A stretch of 64,000 nt of DNA from Sphingobacterium athyrii (GCF_003071065.1 NZ_QCXX01000003.1:698687-762686); one strand, 5' to 3'. Positions 25,721 to 35,424 are shown, numbered from the stretch's first letter. Notes: generated from the sequence alone by a model not told the origin. Translations and numbers: made by a program.

Positions 25721-28700
25721 ATGAAAATTTTATGCACAGCCGCCGTATTTCTCTTAATTGGCGGACAGGGGCTCCAAGCCCAACAAAAGCTCTCAACTAA
25801 GAGAGTCAATTTTGAAACCGGTAAAACCTCTGCCCTTGATGCGGCTGAGAAGTTTATCACCGAACATGTTAGGGAATATGGGTATTCCAGTGAAGATCTT
25901 AAGAACTATATGGTTCAGCCGACCAAATGTAAAAATGAACTTGTCCTTGACTGTTTAAAAAAGGTTTTAAAAGATGTCCCTGTAGAAGTTCTACTTTTTG
26001 AGGATAATGCCCTTATTATCCGTAAGAAAAAGAATAAATCGACCTCATCCTTACAAGAGACAATTGCTCCCGTCATAGCCCAAAAAGACACCCTTAACGA
26101 TCTTCGTACAAGGCAAATTGAGGAAACGATACTGGTTAACGCTGGCTATTACAAGGTAGCGGACAAGAATCGAACCGGAAGTATTGCTAAAGTTAGCGCA
26201 AAGGACATTGAGAACCAACCTGTCACCAATGTATTATCTTCGGTACAAGGTCGTATGGCAGGGGTTAACATTGTACAGAATAGCGGTGTGCCCGGTGGCG
26301 GGTTTGACATTCAGATCAGGGGACAGAATAGTTTGCGTACCGGATCGTTTACAACACCGAATGGTAATACCCCTTTGTATGTTGTCGATGGAGTGCCAAT
26401 AAGTGAAATTCCATCTTCGCAAATTTCTTCTGTAACTATACCAAATGGCAGCATAAGCCCTCTAAATAGCATTAATCCCAATGACATTGCAAGTATCGAG
26501 GTCTTAAAGGATGCTGATGCAACCGCAATTTATGGTTCACGAGGTGCAAACGGAGTAATCCTGATCACGACAAAAAAAGGAAAAACTGGGAGGGTAAGTT
26601 TAAACTTTTCAACCAATTACGGAATCAGCGAAGCTGTTTCAAACCTAAAGTTATTGAATAAAGACGAATACCTTCAGATGCGTCGTGATGCCTATGCAAA
26701 TGATGGTATTACAACTTACCCTAGCAATGCATATGACATCAATGGCACATGGGATCAGAATCACGAAACCGATTGGATAAAGACCCTGATCGGGAAAAAA
26801 GCAGCACTAAGTAATACCCAGCTTTCATTAAATGGCGGTAGCGAAACAACGAATTTTATGGTGAGTCTCGGGCATGATGAACAGACTACAGTATTTGGAC
26901 AGGGTTTTAAGTATAGTAGTAATACTTTTAATTCAAACATTTCACATCGTTCTACTGACAATAAATTTCAAATCAGTGTTTCGAATATGTTTAGTCAGCA
27001 AAAAAACAATATGATCAGGACAGATATGACAAGAAATGCGTATTTACTAGCACCTATTTCGCCTCAACTTTATAATGACGATGGTGGTCTGAACTGGGAA
27101 AACAACACTTTTACAAATCCTTTGGCTGCCTACAACGCTTCTTACGATAACGACACAAAACTATTCCAAACCAATTTAAATACAGAATATCGAATCTTTA
27201 ATGATTTAAAGCTAAAACTGAATTCAGGAGTGAATTATACCACTGTTGAAGAATTATCATTAACACCAAATACGGTATATAGTCCTTATTTGGCGACTGG
27301 AGCTTCTAGTACCAGTTCTCAAGCACATAAAAAATCCCAAGAACTATTTTCTTTTATTGCTGAACCTCAATTAAATTGGCAGAAAAACTGGAATAATCAC
27401 CATTTGGAAGCACTTATAGGAGGAAGTTTTCAGAGAAATCTTAGAAAAGCGGACGAAAGGCTCGGAATTGGTTTTGAAAGCAACCAGTTTATTACCAACA
27501 TTGGTGCTGCAAAAACAGTCATGACCTTGGAAGATTCCAATATCGAATACCGCTATGCTGCTTTATTCGGAAGGCTTAATTACCAATATAAAGGCAGGTA
27601 TATCCTCAACCTTACAGGAAGACGGGACGGTAGCAGCCGCTTTGGTCCGAACAACAGGTTTGCTAACTTCGGTGCAGTGGGTGCGGCATGGCTTTTCTCA
27701 AAAGAGGCTGGCGTACAAGATCTTACATGGCTCAGCTTTGGTAAACTGAGAGGAAGTTATGGTTCAGCAGGCAGCGATAACATAGGTGATTTTCAATATT
27801 TAGATAACTACGCCGTTTCTTCATCATTAATTTATAATAATACTACGGGCTTATCTCCTACCCGTCTCTATAATCCGGATTACAGCTGGGAAATCACAAG
27901 AAAACTAGAGACGGCTCTGGAACTGGGCTTTTTCAAAAACCGTCTCAACCTTACAACAGCATGGTATAGGAACCGTTCTTCCAGTCAGTTAGTCGGTTAC
28001 CAGTTATCAGCAGTAACAGGATTTACAAGCGTAATAGCGAATCTTGCAGCAACAATTGAGAACACAGGTTTTGAAGTAGAGCTGTCGGGAAGCCCTTTGA
28101 TTGGGGATAAATTGAAATGGGAATCGGGCTTTAATATTAGTTTTCCCAGAAACAAGCTTTTATCTTTTCCGGGACTTGCAGGTTCCTCTTACGCTAACCA
28201 ATATGTGATAGGACAACCAACTAATATTTTAAAGCTATATCAGTTGGATGGAGTTAACCCTTCTACCGGTCAATATCAGTTTACAGACTTTAATGGTGAC
28301 GGAAAAATATCCTCACCAGATGACCGACAGGTCATAGAGAATCTCGGGGTCAAGTTTTTTGGAGGATGGAACAATAACTTGACTTACAGAAACTGGAATC
28401 TCTCTATTCTTTTTCAGTTTGTAAAAAAGAGAGGGCTTAATTATAATTCGGTTATACCTATGCCAGGGCTAATGAATAATCAGCCCGTTGAGGTTCTAAA
28501 TGTTTGGTCACCAGAAAACCCTCACGGTTTATACATGCCCTACAGCACCAAAAATTCAACGAGCCATGCTTTGTTCCGCAGTAGTACAGCTACTGTTTCA
28601 GACGCTTCTTTTATCCGTTTAAAAAATGTGCATTTAGCTTACAAGCTCCCCTTAAAAAGCAAAGTCTTTAAAAATGTTACGATTTACTTTCAGGGCCAGA

Positions 28701-28807
28701 ATCTTTGGACATGGACCAAATTTTTCGGGGTAGATCCTGAAGCAACAACACCAGGCTACTTACCACCATTGAGAACCTATTCGTTTGGGGCTCAATTTAA
28801 CCTTTAA
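25721..28807 (+). CDS. SusC/RagA-family TonB-linked outer-membrane receptor
   Basis: 1028 residues: signal peptide (MKILCTAAVFLLIGGQGLQA), an STN-like domain (about 28-105), then directly the plug without an obvious carboxypeptidase-regulatory domain. The plug carries the SusC signature (VTNVLSSVQGRMAGVNIVQN, FDIQIRGQNSLRTG, NPNDIASIEVLKDADATAIY). The beta-barrel follows to the C-terminal FGAQFNL. It imports an unknown ligand and signals to the FecR upstream. It is followed by its SusD partner after 11 bases and then by a peptidase, which favours a peptide-like substrate (inference). Confidence 0.94.
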   Translation: MKILCTAAVFLLIGGQGLQAQQKLSTKRVNFETGKTSALDAAEKFITEHVREYGYSSEDLKNYMVQPTKCKNELVLDCLKKVLKDVPVEVLLFEDNALIIRKKKNKSTSSLQETIAPVIAQKDTLNDLRTRQIEETILVNAGYYKVADKNRTGSIAKVSAKDIENQPVTNVLSSVQGRMAGVNIVQNSGVPGGGFDIQIRGQNSLRTGSFTTPNGNTPLYVVDGVPISEIPSSQISSVTIPNGSISPLNSINPNDIASIEVLKDADATAIYGSRGANGVILITTKKGKTGRVSLNFSTNYGISEAVSNLKLLNKDEYLQMRRDAYANDGITTYPSNAYDINGTWDQNHETDWIKTLIGKKAALSNTQLSLNGGSETTNFMVSLGHDEQTTVFGQGFKYSSNTFNSNISHRSTDNKFQISVSNMFSQQKNNMIRTDMTRNAYLLAPISPQLYNDDGGLNWENNTFTNPLAAYNASYDNDTKLFQTNLNTEYRIFNDLKLKLNSGVNYTTVEELSLTPNTVYSPYLATGASSTSSQAHKKSQELFSFIAEPQLNWQKNWNNHHLEALIGGSFQRNLRKADERLGIGFESNQFITNIGAAKTVMTLEDSNIEYRYAALFGRLNYQYKGRYILNLTGRRDGSSRFGPNNRFANFGAVGAAWLFSKEAGVQDLTWLSFGKLRGSYGSAGSDNIGDFQYLDNYAVSSSLIYNNTTGLSPTRLYNPDYSWEITRKLETALELGFFKNRLNLTTAWYRNRSSSQLVGYQLSAVTGFTSVIANLAATIENTGFEVELSGSPLIGDKLKWESGFNISFPRNKLLSFPGLAGSSYANQYVIGQPTNILKLYQLDGVNPSTGQYQFTDFNGDGKISSPDDRQVIENLGVKFFGGWNNNLTYRNWNLSILFQFVKKRGLNYNSVIPMPGLMNNQPVEVLNVWSPENPHGLYMPYSTKNSTSHALFRSSTATVSDASFIRLKNVHLAYKLPLKSKVFKNVTIYFQGQNLWTWTKFFGVDPEATTPGYLPPLRTYSFGAQFNL

Positions 28808-28818
28808 AATTTTTAAAA

Positions 28819-30180
28819 ATGAAAACATCATATTTTATCATACTTATTATTACAACATTCTTAATTATTTCTTGCGAGAAATTAATTGATGTCGATATAC
28901 CAGATAATCAGATCGACAAGGAATCGGTATTCAAGGACACTCAGACAGCCAATGCTGCATTAGCTGCCTTGTATGCTGATATAATGAAAAGCTCTCCCAT
29001 TGCTGGTGGTGATCTAGAAACCTATTTAAGTAGCTATACTGATGAATTGGATAACTATACGACGGCCGCATCTGACGTTAGAGACATTTTTCTGAACCAG
29101 CAGATCGATACCAATGGCATAGTATACAATGTTTGGGCGAGTGCTTATAAAAATATTTATACGGCGAATTCCATATTAGAAGGCGTACAAGGCTCAAATG
29201 GTATAAGTCCATCGGATAAGAAATATTTACGAGGTGAGGCATTGCTAATAAGGAGCATTATGTTCTTTTACCTCAACCAGCTCTATGGGGATATACCTTA
29301 TCCGCAATCTACAGATTATAACATCAATAATATCCTTTATAAAACAACCTACACCCAAGTACTATCAAATATAGAGCAAGACCTACTTGAAGTATCCACC
29401 CTACTTCAAAATGATTATAGGAGCAGTGAACGAATTTACCCGAATAGAATAGTGGCAAGATTGGTTCTTGCTAAGGTATATATGGCAAGACATGAATGGG
29501 ATAAAGCAGAAAACACACTGAAAGAAATCGTACAAAGTCCGATATATCAGATAGAACCAGATGTTACCAAGGTTTTTCAAAAAACTGGAAAGCATATCTT
29601 ATGGCAGCTTAAACCTAATAACAATCTATCTTTGAGGCAGGCTTCCATTTACTATTTTATCAACGCATCACCTTCAACTTATGCTTTATCCTCAAGATTA
29701 ATTAATTCTTTCGCAAATGATGATTTGCGAAAACAGAAATGGATGGCATCTGTAACATTCAATGGAATAACCTACTTCAGAGCTGAGAAATATAAAAACC
29801 GTGGTGGGAACAATATGACCGAATATTCGATTATATTCAGGTTAGAAGAAGCGTATTTGTTATTGGCAGAAGCACTCGCTCAGCAAGATAAAGTAGCAGA
29901 GGCACTACCCTATATAAACAGAACAAGACAACGGGCTCAGCTTCCACTTTTAACATTACCTATAACAAAAAATATATTGCTGGATGAAATTCTGTTAGAA
30001 GATAAACGGGAATTTTTCACTGAAATGGGACACCGCTTTCTGGATTTAAAGAGAACTGGTAAACTGAATATGCTTCAGACTACCAAGCCTAATTGGAAAG
30101 ATTTTCATCAGCTATGGCCTATTCCACAGAAAGAGATTCTACTTAACGTGAACCTCAAACCCCAAAACACTGGCTACTGA
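28819..30180 (+). CDS. RagB/SusD-family outer-membrane lipoprotein
   Basis: 453 residues with a lipoprotein signal (IILIITTFLIISCEKLI, Cys near 19), helical TPR-like core (YIRGEALLIRS-like segment at KKYLRGEALLIRSIMFFYLN) and the conserved C-terminal block (LLDEILLEDKREFFTEMGHR, then FHQLWPIPQKEILLNVNL). It binds ligand at the cell surface for the SusC channel. Its stop codon overlaps the next start by one base (TGATG), pointing to translational coupling with the peptidase. Confidence 0.93.
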   Translation: MKTSYFIILIITTFLIISCEKLIDVDIPDNQIDKESVFKDTQTANAALAALYADIMKSSPIAGGDLETYLSSYTDELDNYTTAASDVRDIFLNQQIDTNGIVYNVWASAYKNIYTANSILEGVQGSNGISPSDKKYLRGEALLIRSIMFFYLNQLYGDIPYPQSTDYNINNILYKTTYTQVLSNIEQDLLEVSTLLQNDYRSSERIYPNRIVARLVLAKVYMARHEWDKAENTLKEIVQSPIYQIEPDVTKVFQKTGKHILWQLKPNNNLSLRQASIYYFINASPSTYALSSRLINSFANDDLRKQKWMASVTFNGITYFRAEKYKNRGGNNMTEYSIIFRLEEAYLLLAEALAQQDKVAEALPYINRTRQRAQLPLLTLPITKNILLDEILLEDKREFFTEMGHRFLDLKRTGKLNMLQTTKPNWKDFHQLWPIPQKEILLNVNLKPQNTGY

Positions 30181-32696
30181 TGATACAGAATTTATTGAAA
30201 TTAATATTACTTCAGATGGGGTTAGTTTTAGTGTCGGCCAAGAATCAGGAAGATACTATAAATAGTTGGAGAGCAAAATTCGCTTCATTGTCAAATCTAG
30301 TGTACCAATCAAAGGATGCTAACTGGATTGCTATTAAAAAAATTAGCAAACTGAGCACTGACAGTATTTTTGTAATAAATGCGAAAAACCATGGCAAAAC
30401 AGTGCACAGGATAATGAATGCGCAACTTCTTTTTTTAAATGAAGAAGGAGTACTGGGACAAAATGAACAAAAAGCATTGTTTCTTAATCTTACTACTGGT
30501 GACACCTTTCATTTTAATAATGTAATAAAAACTTATATTCTAGAAGATCTTAGTAGGTATGCATTATTATTCAAAGATCGTCGTCTTAAAATTTATAACT
30601 CTTCGGGAAAAATGCTTCTTGAAATAACTGATGTTGAAGACTTGCCACTATCCGATTCTAGAAACACATTATTTTTTAAAAATCAAAAGGATGGAAAAAA
30701 TCAAGTAATTGCAGCTAATGGCGGGCAGAATAAAGTTGTTTATTCAACTGAAAACAAGATTAGAAAAATACAACTAATTTCCTCCGGAAAACAGCTAATT
30801 ATTACAGAAGCAACTACATCAAAAGAACAGGATAGATTGATAATCTTTGATACCCAAAGTTCAGGCAAAAAGTTGCTGGATCTGGATATTCCTAAGAAGT
30901 CAATTGTTAAGCTTTCAGAAATACAAGATGGAGAATCTTTCCTCATCGGCGCGAGAGTAGAATCTGACGAATCAAATGATCCACTTGTTGAAGTTTGGTA
31001 CGGAAATGATTCCTACGTTAATGAGCACTTTATGAGATTCAATGAGCAAAAGTTCTGGTTATGGAAGCCAAAAAGCAGCAAATTACAAGCGATAGAAGTA
31101 CCTAAAAATAATGAGGTCAGTTCTCTTAACAATGATCGGTATTTTATGACCTACCCTCCTCGCAAAGGACATAATTTTATTACTAGCGAACCTGAATTGA
31201 ATGAGGCCAAAGTTTATGATCTGAAATTAAATACCTTAAATGATTTAGGAAATTTAAAATTAGTAAAACGAATAGGTAAGGAATGGCCCTTATTGCTTAA
31301 TCATGAAATTTTCTGCTCAGCAGACGGAAAATGGTTTTTAGCCAGCAAAGATGGTGTTAAATGGATTTTGTATAACTGTAATGGTAAAATAGAATACTTG
31401 ATCGATAAAACAGGCTTAGAGCAGCCTGTATTCTCCAAAAATGGCTATTACATTTATTTTGAGAGCGGTGATGATCTCTGGATTTTTAATATCAAACAAA
31501 AAATATTGACCGCTGCGGGTATCGGAAAGGAAAAAATGACCAAGATTACAAATTATGTCTCTATTAGAAATAAACATACAATGGCTTCTTTTTTACCTAC
31601 AGATTGTATTTTAGTCGAAACACTAGATAGAGATCAAAATGTAATTTCGTACAAATTGTTTGATTCTGGAAAATGGAAGCAGATCATACCGCCAACAGAA
31701 AATAGACTTACTAATAATAGTTTGATCTATAATCCAGACATGACGTCCTTTTATACACTGGAAGAGAATTATAATCTGCCGCCAACACTCTACAGCTATG
31801 ATACAAGAGGACAAAAGCTCACGCTTTTTGATGGCAATATTCGAGATAATGGGGCAAAAAGGATAAGACAAGAAATTTACAGCTATTCAGCCGTAGGAAA
31901 GAACCTTAACGGGATTTTATATTATCCAACTAATTTCAATTCAAAGAAAAAGTATCCAATGGTGGTTCGAATTTATGATATGCAACGTCATATTTCTAAT
32001 GATTATCTTTCCCCCAATAAGATGATGCCTGAGGGCTTTCAAATAAGAACCTTGCTAGAGCGGGGATATTTTGTTTACTTACCGGACACTACGGTAGGTG
32101 AAAATGGTCCCGGGATTTCGGCTCTGGAATGTGTGCACAATGCTTTGGATGTTGTACTGAAAAACCCTAATATTGACCAAAGTAAAATTGGTTTGTGTGG
32201 TCAGTCTTATGGAGGCTATAAAACCAATTTTATAGCCACGCACTCCAATCGTTTCGCTGCTTTCATTTCAGGTGCCGGGATTAGTGATAATATCCGTGAT
32301 TTTTATTCATATAACTATGCATGGAATAAACCGTTATATTTTATTTATAATACAGTATATCAGATGAACACTACTGTTTCTGCGGATATGGAAAGATACA
32401 TAAAAAATAACCCCATATTAAATGTTGAAAAAGTAAATGCCCCGATACTATTATGGGCTGGTAAAAATGATAGAATTGTTCCATGGGACCAGACAATGGA
32501 GTTTTATATAGGGCTTAGGCGCTATAATAAGGACGTTATAGCTCTATTTTATAAAAATGGAAACCATTCGTTTATGAATGAAACACCAGAAGAAATAGAT
32601 GCAAGTACAAAAGTATTGAACTGGTGGGACTATTTTTTAAAGGGTAAACAAGATCTACCCTGGATAGTCAAACTAATGAAGAAGGATGCCCTATAG
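30180..32696 (+). CDS. S9 prolyl-oligopeptidase family serine peptidase
   Basis: 838 residues with a hydrophobic N-terminus (LLKLILLQMGLVLVSA) that would act as a signal peptide. About 30-590 is a beta-propeller-like region and about 600-830 the alpha/beta-hydrolase domain. The triad is visible: nucleophile Ser near 676 in GQSYGGY, Asp near 764 in AGKNDRIVPW, His near 796 in GNHSF. Family members cleave short peptides, usually after proline or at the N-terminus. Coupled to SusD, it probably trims the imported ligand in the periplasm. All three residues are intact, so it should be active. Confidence 0.9.
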   Translation: MIQNLLKLILLQMGLVLVSAKNQEDTINSWRAKFASLSNLVYQSKDANWIAIKKISKLSTDSIFVINAKNHGKTVHRIMNAQLLFLNEEGVLGQNEQKALFLNLTTGDTFHFNNVIKTYILEDLSRYALLFKDRRLKIYNSSGKMLLEITDVEDLPLSDSRNTLFFKNQKDGKNQVIAANGGQNKVVYSTENKIRKIQLISSGKQLIITEATTSKEQDRLIIFDTQSSGKKLLDLDIPKKSIVKLSEIQDGESFLIGARVESDESNDPLVEVWYGNDSYVNEHFMRFNEQKFWLWKPKSSKLQAIEVPKNNEVSSLNNDRYFMTYPPRKGHNFITSEPELNEAKVYDLKLNTLNDLGNLKLVKRIGKEWPLLLNHEIFCSADGKWFLASKDGVKWILYNCNGKIEYLIDKTGLEQPVFSKNGYYIYFESGDDLWIFNIKQKILTAAGIGKEKMTKITNYVSIRNKHTMASFLPTDCILVETLDRDQNVISYKLFDSGKWKQIIPPTENRLTNNSLIYNPDMTSFYTLEENYNLPPTLYSYDTRGQKLTLFDGNIRDNGAKRIRQEIYSYSAVGKNLNGILYYPTNFNSKKKYPMVVRIYDMQRHISNDYLSPNKMMPEGFQIRTLLERGYFVYLPDTTVGENGPGISALECVHNALDVVLKNPNIDQSKIGLCGQSYGGYKTNFIATHSNRFAAFISGAGISDNIRDFYSYNYAWNKPLYFIYNTVYQMNTTVSADMERYIKNNPILNVEKVNAPILLWAGKNDRIVPWDQTMEFYIGLRRYNKDVIALFYKNGNHSFMNETPEEIDASTKVLNWWDYFLKGKQDLPWIVKLMKKDAL

Positions 32697-32705
32697 GCAT
32701 CCTTC
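32681..32705. terminator. Terminator overlapping the end of the peptidase gene
   Basis: GAAGGATGCC (32681-32690), loop CTATA, GGCATCCTTC (32696-32705), a perfect ten-base stem followed by TTACTTCCTT. It includes the peptidase stop codon and lies between two convergent genes. Confidence 0.8.
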
Positions 32706-32713
32706 TTACTTCC

Positions 32714-32962
32714 TTAATTACTTCTGCTAAGTTCAAACGAACAAGTTGTCTCGTCAGCACTTTGGAATTTGTACAATTGTGTAACGCCGTCATCATTCAA
32801 AGTACAAATTTTTCCAGGTAACTCATTACATTCCTGTTGAACTTCTTCACATTGGCTTCCGTTAATATGGTACGTAGGCATAGCGGTGTTCATTTTGCTA
32901 CCTGCATAAGCAAACCCAAATCCCATTGCTACAATAAGACCTGGTAATAATAATTTTTTCAT
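32714..32962 (-). CDS. Small exported protein, DUF6520-like
   Basis: 82 residues: a signal peptide (MKKLLLPGLIVAMGFGFAYA) and a mature part of about 60 residues with four cysteines (SQCEEVQQEC, KICTL, TTCSFEL). It starts 26 bases after the MauE-type gene stop, on the same strand. It matches the design of the gene at 229-498. The role is unknown. The even cysteine number and the adjacent redox-associated membrane protein suggest an exported disulfide-bonded microprotein (inference). Confidence 0.75.
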   Translation of the reverse strand: MKKLLLPGLIVAMGFGFAYAGSKMNTAMPTYHINGSQCEEVQQECNELPGKICTLNDDGVTQLYKFQSADETTCSFELSRSN

Positions 32963-32988
32963 GCGATCATAATTTAATTGGTTACTGC

Positions 32989-34563
32989 CTAATCTGTTAC
33001 AGGGTTTTCGGCAATCCCCTTTATATCCTCATCCACCGGTGCTTCCTTGAACCACCGATTTCGCTTTTTGTCAAACTTAAATGCACCATCACGTATCCTG
33101 TACCGCTGAAGCTCATTTCCAACCAGCACATACATATATCGCCCGTCGGTTATCATCGAAGACATCGCTTTATCTTTCTTATTGCGTATATAGAAACTTC
33201 CAATATATCGTTGCTCATCTGTGCTGTAGACATCAATGATCGATGAATTCTTCCAAGAACTCGAAGGTTCATGCTTTCCTTTTAAATTGGAACGGTTGAA
33301 TATTAGATCATCATAAACGGTAAACCCATTATTGACGCTGAATGGCGGAGCATTCATCTTCGTTCTTCCATCAGATAATCTGGTGACAGATATTTCAGCT
33401 CTCTTTGTAGTATCTATCGTGTTGAACCTATTAAGTACGTTCAGATTAGCGTCCATCACAATATACTGGTTCCGGTAAAAGTATGTGTAGACAAGATTGC
33501 CAGTTGTTGGCTCAGCACTAAGCACTCCATCCACATCAAATACCCCATCGATCTGTTTTTCCAGAATCGCAGGTTTTAATTCCGTCTTGGGATTCTTCAT
33601 CAGATCCAATAAGGCTATTGTGTATTGTTTGTCGGTTCTTTTCTGTGTTCTAAGAGCAAATTTCATAGAATCTAAAACACTCAGTTGATTAAAAAAAGCA
33701 TCGCCATAGCTGATCGTTTGCGCAATAGAATCACCAAGCCTACCTCTGTAAATTACCGGTACATTTCCATCATACAGATAATAATAGGGAGACTTTACCT
33801 TTAGCTGAACATTTCTAAAAGGATGATCTATATTATCCAAAGTTATCTTAGTGCGATTGAGGGTTTTCAGAGCTGTATCGACCTTAGTTACATATAGTGG
33901 GGTTGTTGCATTTCCAAGATAAATACTGCCATCGGCTATTCCCGCAAAATAATAGGAATTCACACCCAAATCTATAATTTTATCGCCGAAAATTGGATGC
34001 TGCAAAAACCTCCGTGTAAAGTTGTTTTCTTTTTTTATAATGTGTTCCGAACGCAAAAAAAGAACAAGCACAACACCACTGCTAATGGCAACACTGGCTA
34101 TAGCAATCCAAACCGGACGGAATAATTTCGCATTTGGGTTCTCTTTTCGTTCTTTATATAAAATAGCAACAAATGAAAGGAATACAAAAAACAAATTAAA
34201 TATCAAATGCTCGGTCCACCCTAATTTTTCTAAAATGCCACCACAGGAACAAGGGATAAAATCACTATAATGCAGTATGATATAAATATAAAAGGTAAAT
34301 GCGGACATCAGCCCAAGTGCGCCATAAAGCGCCATTTTTTGAGTGTTAGGAAGGCAAAGGCAAATTGCCAAAATAAACTCTACAATTATAACTGCAAAAG
34401 AAATGAAACCCGCATAAGCGCTCAGCAATGGGGATTGTGCAAGTTGGACCTGAAAGTTTTCAAAATCCAGCATCTTACTGCCGCCGGCATACATAAAGAG
34501 TAAAGCCAACAGAATGCTGACGATCATTACAAAATGTTTCCTTATGTATTTGATTAGCTTCAT
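32989..34563 (-). CDS. MauE/DoxX-type redox-associated membrane protein fused to a propeller-like domain
   Basis: 524 residues from ATG 34563 (an in-frame ATG at 34575 is possible but would leave almost no leader after the predicted -7 element). The first 135 residues hold four membrane segments with the redox motif PCSCGG (Cys near 105 and 107), as in MauE/DoxX proteins that pass electrons to periplasmic thiols. A fifth segment (about 147-167) is followed by about 350 residues with repeated strand patterns (LKVKSPYYYLYDGNVPVIYR, GVLSAEPTTGNLVYTYFYRN, DGRYMYVLVGNELQRYRI), likely a propeller facing the periplasm. It is probably expressed with the DUF6520-like gene. Confidence 0.8.
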   Translation of the reverse strand: MKLIKYIRKHFVMIVSILLALLFMYAGGSKMLDFENFQVQLAQSPLLSAYAGFISFAVIIVEFILAICLCLPNTQKMALYGALGLMSAFTFYIYIILHYSDFIPCSCGGILEKLGWTEHLIFNLFFVFLSFVAILYKERKENPNAKLFRPVWIAIASVAISSGVVLVLFLRSEHIIKKENNFTRRFLQHPIFGDKIIDLGVNSYYFAGIADGSIYLGNATTPLYVTKVDTALKTLNRTKITLDNIDHPFRNVQLKVKSPYYYLYDGNVPVIYRGRLGDSIAQTISYGDAFFNQLSVLDSMKFALRTQKRTDKQYTIALLDLMKNPKTELKPAILEKQIDGVFDVDGVLSAEPTTGNLVYTYFYRNQYIVMDANLNVLNRFNTIDTTKRAEISVTRLSDGRTKMNAPPFSVNNGFTVYDDLIFNRSNLKGKHEPSSSWKNSSIIDVYSTDEQRYIGSFYIRNKKDKAMSSMITDGRYMYVLVGNELQRYRIRDGAFKFDKKRNRWFKEAPVDEDIKGIAENPVTD

Positions 34564-34612
34564 AATCATTGGCATTGATTATGACAAAATTCGCTAATAA
34601 GGGAAATTAAAA

Positions 34613-34683
34613 TATTGCCAATATCAACAACTTTATTCCAATATTAAACTAATATATACCAATTAATAAAGGAAATATACCAA
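34613..34683. promoter_or_regulatory. Array of four phased CCAA repeats upstream of the MauE-type gene
   Basis: TATTGCCAA (34613-34621), TTATTCCAA (34633-34641), ATATACCAA (34654-34662) and ATATACCAA (34675-34683) place CCAA at 34618, 34638, 34659 and 34680, that is at 20, 21 and 21 bases. The last two copies agree over most of 17 positions. Direct repeats on one DNA face about two turns apart suit an AraC-type activator, and such a gene lies just upstream. On the minus strand a one-mismatch -7 element (GAATTTTG, 34585-34592) lies close to the proximal repeat. The only sequence between this array and the regulator's stop (34699) is 15 bases. Confidence 0.5.
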
Positions 34684-34698
34684 ATAGTAAGAATAGTC

Positions 34699-35424
34699 CT
34701 ATAGATTTGCTAATCGAGGAATGTTCGTAAGGCTTAACCCATGTCTAACAAAAGCTTTGTACATATTCGCATAATCAAGAAATTTATTCTTAAATGCGAC
34801 CTCTTTCAGGCTCAGATTAGTAAATATGATATCTCCTACGGCTTCCATCATATTTATTTTTAGTCGAAAGCTATAAAATGCATCACCAAAACAGATTTTA
34901 CAATCCCGCTGGAACTGGCTGTATGTGTACCCTCTTTTTTCGATAAACTCCTTAACGGTTTGCTTTTCTCCAATCGGGTAAGAATCCAAAATATCCTTAA
35001 CATACATCACATTTGACGGAACATTCTTTAGCAGGTTCTTTGGTAAGTGAAGATCAATTGCATGCAAAAATCCTTTATTATCATCCTCTTCATGGACGAT
35101 GCCCACGACAAGATGCATGTTATCATCATCGGTATATCGTAGATGGATGGGAAATATTTCATCGTTAAATGCGGGCATCCGGTTAAATTTCTGTAATATC
35201 TGATCGACTGTGCGGTCACTCCCACTTAAATCCAAATTATTATAATGGCAAACATGCTCCTTCTTTATGGCTTCAGGGGGAAGAAGTCCAAGCGTTGATA
35301 AAAAGTCAAAATAGTAATCTGCTACAATTTTTAAATGGATGGATAACTCATGTAGATTGGAAAAGAATACCGCAGATTTCACAAAATTAAGATTACAAAA
35401 AATAGAGATATTTTGTTTGGCCAT
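34699..35424 (-). CDS. AraC-family-like transcriptional regulator
   Basis: 241 residues from ATG 35424; a longer form from 35457 is possible. The N-terminal about 140 residues are not recognised. The C-terminal 100 form a divergent AraC-type double helix-turn-helix (VKEFIEKRGYTYSQFQRDCK, then NLSLKEVAFKNKFLDYANMY). It is on the same strand and immediately upstream of the MauE-type gene, with a phased-repeat array in between. It probably activates the MauE/DUF6520 pair. The inducer is unknown. Confidence 0.65.
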   Translation of the reverse strand: MAKQNISIFCNLNFVKSAVFFSNLHELSIHLKIVADYYFDFLSTLGLLPPEAIKKEHVCHYNNLDLSGSDRTVDQILQKFNRMPAFNDEIFPIHLRYTDDDNMHLVVGIVHEEDDNKGFLHAIDLHLPKNLLKNVPSNVMYVKDILDSYPIGEKQTVKEFIEKRGYTYSQFQRDCKICFGDAFYSFRLKINMMEAVGDIIFTNLSLKEVAFKNKFLDYANMYKAFVRHGLSLTNIPRLANL

